Origin: Thermoplasmata archaeon
GTDB lineage: Archaea > Thermoplasmatota > Thermoplasmata > Thermoplasmatales > Thermoplasmataceae
Direction of reading: 5' to 3'
NCBI GenBank assembly: GCA_021811635.1
Contig: JAJZNS010000065.1
Coordinates: forward strand, 1-8,761
Length of the DNA stretch: 8,761 nucleotides
Every line of letters starts with the position of its first letter. Position 1 is the stretch's first letter. Below, piece by piece: positions 6,660-8,761 of this stretch. Made by a program: the position numbers and the translations under genes. The notes beneath the pieces were generated by a model, which was given only the letters and a program-made list of their open reading frames with translations, did not search any database and was not told the origin of the DNA.

Positions 6660-7018
6660 CTTCTCTACTTAATGGCACTCCAAATTTAAAAGAACCAAAT
6701 TGCAGATTGTGTATTTTATCTGCGCTGATCGCTGATTACGCCTGGTCTGCGTCCTCCAGGACAACCCGGGATCGTTCCTGGCTAGCTTATGGACTGTGGA
6801 AGTCCTACTTCCGCTAGACTGGTACCTTGGAGCTTTGATCGTTTCCCTCTTTAATTTATGTACGCCGTATCCTAAGCTGAAAGCTCGCCAATTAAATTCA
6901 TAAGTCATCTGGCAACTTAGTTCAGGAACTGTGTTATGATCAAAGATAGGGGGCGAGATGCATATATCGTGGTGCAAAATTGATTAGGAATATCCATTAG
7001 ATGAATTCCGCTAAATAC
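6660..7018. other. Divergent intergenic region with a GC-rich, hairpin-dense island
   Basis: No intact gene is seen here. GC content counted by hand is 30% in 6661-6720, 62% in 6721-6780, 50% in 6781-6840 and 38% in 6841-6900, so a GC-rich island of about 120 bases sits in A/T-rich surroundings. The island has several short complementary pairs: CCTGG/CCAGG (6741-6745/6756-6760), CCAGGA/TCCTGG (6756-6761/6776-6781), GGACT/AGTCC (6791-6795/6801-6805), GGAAGT/ACTTCC (6798-6803/6807-6812) and the enclosing CTAGC/GCTAG (6782-6786/6813-6817). It does not fit tRNA, 5S, SRP or RNase P consensus features that I checked by eye. Bases 6900-7018 are otherwise featureless. Confidence 0.4.
6669..6902 (-). 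pseudogene. Possible decayed transposase/integrase fragment
   Basis: The minus strand is open from about 6977 to a TAA at 6669-6671 (102 codons from the first ATG). Its middle reads FSLGYGVHKLKRE, then a poor stretch, then TSTVHKLARNDPG and a basic run (RTQTRRNQRS). This recalls the helix-turn-helix and basic linker ahead of the catalytic core in IS481/IS3-like DDE transposases. No DDE core, no intact start signal and no flanking inverted repeats are visible, so if real it is a fossil. Alternatively the open frame is a by-product of the GC-rich structured DNA here. The resemblance is from memory of motifs and is weak. Confidence 0.22.
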
Positions 7019-7025
7019 TTTAATA
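7019..7025 (+). promoter_or_regulatory. TATA-like box for the SPFH operon
   Basis: TTTAATA, within ACTTTAATAGG, is centred about 26 bases before the ATG at 7048. This is the expected archaeal spacing for transcription beginning at or near that codon. If translation instead begins at 7087, this promoter would give a leader of about 39 bases containing a GGAAG site. Confidence 0.45.
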
Positions 7026-7047
7026 GGAAATCGTTTAATGCTGCCAT

Positions 7048-7590
7048 ATGACACCTGACAGCCCTGACATAAGGAAGGAAGTAGACATGAGCCGGGGACT
7101 TCTCAAGAGAATACAGTTGCTGGTTCCCGGATACAGCGGCTACAGGAAACTTGAGGATCTCAGGGCTGCAGATGAACTTCTGCGTGGCCAGATTTCTGGG
7201 ATATTGCAGCAAGCACTCATTTCTCTGGAACAGGAGAGGGCAAAACTGGTAAACGCCGGTAATTTCAGTAAACTTACCGAGATAGGGTCGGGGATTTCTA
7301 GGCTTCAGCAGTTCCAGGGAGAAATGCTTCATTCCCAGCAGGGATATTCCGGAATTTCCCCAGCGATTCGAATCGGATCTGATGCCCTGTCCAGATTATA
7401 TGATTATGATTTGAAATTTCTGAACAATGCAGAAAGAATCAGGGAGCTCAGCGATTTCACCTCTTCTGTTGATCTTGGTAAATCGCTGGATAACATTTTG
7501 CAAGAAGTAGAGGGAGCAAGGAGTTCCTGGAATGAAAGAATTATGGCAATAAAGAAGATACTTCTCACCACGGCAGGTGAACAGCAATGA
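7048..7590 (+). CDS. Small helical protein encoded with an SPFH/zinc-ribbon partner
   Basis: This is a 180-residue, predominantly helical, soluble-looking protein with no signal peptide, no membrane helix and no cysteine. I recognise it only as a type that accompanies COG4260-like SPFH genes: the N-terminal block LVPGYSGYRKLEDLRAADELLR (about 25-46) is the conserved-looking part. It is followed by long amphipathic helices, the likely coiled-coil stretches being about 47-72 and 150-173. No catalytic motif is visible. Two starts are possible. ATG 7048 suits a leaderless transcript from the TATA-like box at 7019. ATG 7087 (MSRGLLKRIQ) has a Shine-Dalgarno-like GGAAG five bases upstream and begins just before the conserved block, giving 167 residues. 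Its last codons overlap the next gene by ATGA, so the two are translationally coupled and probably interact. A scaffold or membrane-remodelling partner role is inference. Confidence 0.72.
   Translation: MTPDSPDIRKEVDMSRGLLKRIQLLVPGYSGYRKLEDLRAADELLRGQISGILQQALISLEQERAKLVNAGNFSKLTEIGSGISRLQQFQGEMLHSQQGYSGISPAIRIGSDALSRLYDYDLKFLNNAERIRELSDFTSSVDLGKSLDNILQEVEGARSSWNERIMAIKKILLTTAGEQQ
7575..7580 (+). promoter_or_regulatory. Ribosome binding site for the SPFH gene
   Basis: AGGTGA matches the archaeal anti-Shine-Dalgarno complement (GGAGGTGA) and lies six bases before the ATG at 7587, inside the preceding gene. It fixes the SPFH start within the ATGA overlap. Confidence 0.7.
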
Positions 7591-8735
7591 TAGGAAAGAA
7601 ATCAAAGGATATCCCATCCAAGGGCGGCAGCTTATTCGGGTCCACCACCATCGCGTGGGAAACACAGTTCAAGGAAGGCAATGCAATGTGGAAGGTGCCA
7701 AGGCTGATCAGGCTCAATGATAACATTGTAGTCAGGGAGGACGAAACAGCCATTTTCATGCGGGACGGAAAGATCTTAAGCACTTTCGACCAGCCGAACA
7801 GATATGCGCTTACGGATATCAATGCGCCGGTGGTAGGCCCGCTGGTAAAGGCGCTTTCCGGAGTCCAGCAGCAGGCTGAAGTCTATTATCTGCAGAGGCG
7901 GTTTATAGACGGCAAGTTTGGCAGTGCCGAGCCATTCCAGTTCACGGACCCAACTTTCGGCGTGGTCAGCCTCAGAGTTTACGGAGAATACAGATGGAAG
8001 ATATCAAGCCCGGAGATATTCATAAGCCAGTTTGTGGGTTCCTTAAACCTGGAGACTTCAGATGAAGTCGAAGACAGGCTAAAGGAACAGATCGTGATTC
8101 TGCTGTACTCGGCCCTTGGAAAGATGAAGGACCAGGGGATGAAAGTTACAGACATACCATCAAATCTGACCACAATAGAACAGGCCGTACTTGCACTCTC
8201 GCCGGACAATTTCCAGCAGTATGGGGTTGAAATAAACAAGATACAGCAGCTCAACATCAGCCTTCCCGATGAAGTGCAGAAGGCAGTAAATACGCGATCA
8301 GAAATGTCGGTTTTGGGCGTAAACTACATGCAGTACCAAGCGGGACAGGCAATGGTTGATGCTGCCAAGAACTCGTCGGGAACAGCAGGCATCGGGGCAG
8401 GGCTTGGAGTGGGCATTGGAGCCGGTGCAGGAATGGGTTATTCATTCTCCGGACAGATGTCCAACATGATGCAGCAGCCACCTGCAAGAAACTGTCCTAA
8501 ATGCGGATCGGCTGTCCCCGCGGGAAATAATTTCTGCCCCAACTGCGGTGCCAGCATGCAGGTCCAGACTGTGACGTGCCCAAAGTGCGGAACTTCGGTC
8601 TCAAGCGGGACCAAATTTTGCCCGAACTGCGGGTATAATCTTGAAAACGTTGGAGGGAAGAAAAAATGCCCAAATTGTGGAAGCGAAATGGATGCAAATG
8701 CAAAGTTCTGCCCCAGCTGCGGTAAGGGGGTGTGA
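7587..8735 (+). CDS. SPFH (stomatin/prohibitin-like) protein with three C-terminal zinc ribbons
   Basis: This 382-residue protein belongs to the COG4260/YdjI-like group, SPFH-domain proteins once labelled 'virion core protein-like'. Such proteins assemble on membranes as scaffolds. The SPFH region spans about 20-245: TIAWE..., a strand-rich core (VREDETAIFMRDGKI, VSLRVYGEYRWKIS) and a helical segment (EVEDRLKEQIVILLYSALGKM, then EINKIQQLNISLPDEVQKAV). A Gly-rich, weakly hydrophobic linker follows (about 264-285, GIGAGLGVGIGAGAGMG). Three zinc ribbons come last, with cysteines at 303/306/317/320, 331/334/345/348 and 361/364/375/378. All have the identical C-x2-C-x10-C-x2-C spacing, usually CPxCG...FCPxCG. 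There is no N-terminal membrane helix, unlike stomatin, so attachment would be peripheral or through partners. It sits in the middle of a three-gene operon, overlapping the upstream gene and five bases before the next. A protease activity is not indicated. Confidence 0.85.
   Translation: MIGKKSKDIPSKGGSLFGSTTIAWETQFKEGNAMWKVPRLIRLNDNIVVREDETAIFMRDGKILSTFDQPNRYALTDINAPVVGPLVKALSGVQQQAEVYYLQRRFIDGKFGSAEPFQFTDPTFGVVSLRVYGEYRWKISSPEIFISQFVGSLNLETSDEVEDRLKEQIVILLYSALGKMKDQGMKVTDIPSNLTTIEQAVLALSPDNFQQYGVEINKIQQLNISLPDEVQKAVNTRSEMSVLGVNYMQYQAGQAMVDAAKNSSGTAGIGAGLGVGIGAGAGMGYSFSGQMSNMMQQPPARNCPKCGSAVPAGNNFCPNCGASMQVQTVTCPKCGTSVSSGTKFCPNCGYNLENVGGKKKCPNCGSEMDANAKFCPSCGKGV
8726..8732 (+). promoter_or_regulatory. 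Ribosome binding site for the next zinc-ribbon gene
   Basis: GGGGGTG, one mismatch from GGAGGTG, lies eight bases before ATG 8741 and overlaps the last codons of the SPFH gene. This supports a real start at 8741. Confidence 0.55.
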
Positions 8736-8740
8736 ACACT

Positions 8741-8761
8741 ATGTTCTGCGTTAAGTGCGGT
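8741..8761 (+). CDS. Start of a further zinc-ribbon protein, cut by the window edge
   Basis: Seven codons are visible, encoding MFCVKCG. A C-x2-C-G knuckle at the extreme N-terminus is typical of 'zinc-ribbon domain-containing' proteins, which often continue into a linker and membrane helices. With only five bases after the SPFH stop and a good ribosome binding site, it is the third gene of the operon. Nothing more can be said from the visible part. Confidence 0.65.

Noticed and set aside
6741..6820. tRNA, 5S rRNA, SRP RNA or RNase P RNA in the GC-rich island.
   Set aside because: No T-arm GGTTCRA consensus, no acceptor pairing with CCA position, no SRP GGAAG/GGAG tetraloop pair, and no ACAGAA-type RNase P element could be found by eye.
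6997..7332. Minus-strand 111-codon open frame overlapping the small helical protein gene.
   Set aside because: It overlaps a gene with a promoter, an operon arrangement and a conserved-looking N-terminal block; its own translation has no recognisable motif.
7587..8735. Phage structural origin of the SPFH protein, suggested by the 'virion core protein' label used for this family.
   Set aside because: The label is historical; SPFH plus zinc ribbons is a cellular membrane-scaffold architecture, and no phage genes surround it.

Overview
The window most resembles a moderate-GC archaeon of the Thermoplasmata (Thermoplasmatales-like). This rests on four observations: AGG/AGA and ATA are frequent codons; TATA-like boxes sit about 25 bases before start codons that lack a Shine-Dalgarno site (leaderless genes), while internal operon genes carry good AGGTGA/GGGGGTG-type sites; the large surface protein carries the 'ESGLPSGTxW' repeat that I associate with Thermoplasmata and some other archaeal surface proteins; and that protein is cysteine-free, sequon-rich and poor in basic residues, as expected for an acid-exposed cell surface. 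The assignment is by family resemblance, not by a search.

Layout. Bases 1-731 hold no convincing intact gene. Frame 3 gives a possible C-terminal end of a gene entering from the left (stop at 117-119), and the frame then stays open to 245. The remainder up to a TATA-like box near 703-710 looks non-coding. A 12-helix MFS transporter with drug/proton antiporter motifs runs rightwards (732-1916). A perfect 7-bp hairpin and A/T-rich tract separate it from a convergent 1523-residue surface protein on the minus strand (2013-6584). This giant has an N-terminal membrane anchor or signal, eight Ig-like domains, seven ESGLP repeats and a C-terminal membrane helix.

Bases 6585-7047 form a divergent intergenic region. 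They contain a direct repeat with 42-bp spacing at the giant gene's presumed promoter and a GC-rich island with competing hairpins (a possible structured RNA or the fossil of a transposase). A promoter-like box lies about 26 bases before the next gene. From 7048 an operon runs to the right edge: a small helical protein with a 'PGYxGYR' start, an SPFH (stomatin/prohibitin-like) protein with three C-terminal zinc ribbons overlapping it by ATGA, and the first seven codons of a further zinc-ribbon protein (MFCVKCG).

How the genes work together. The three rightward operon genes are translationally coupled or closely packed and probably form one membrane-associated complex, comparable to bacterial loci in which COG4260/YdjI-type SPFH proteins sit beside zinc-ribbon membrane proteins. 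The MFS exporter and the giant surface protein are separate transcription units. Nothing in the sequence ties them to the operon beyond a shared envelope theme.
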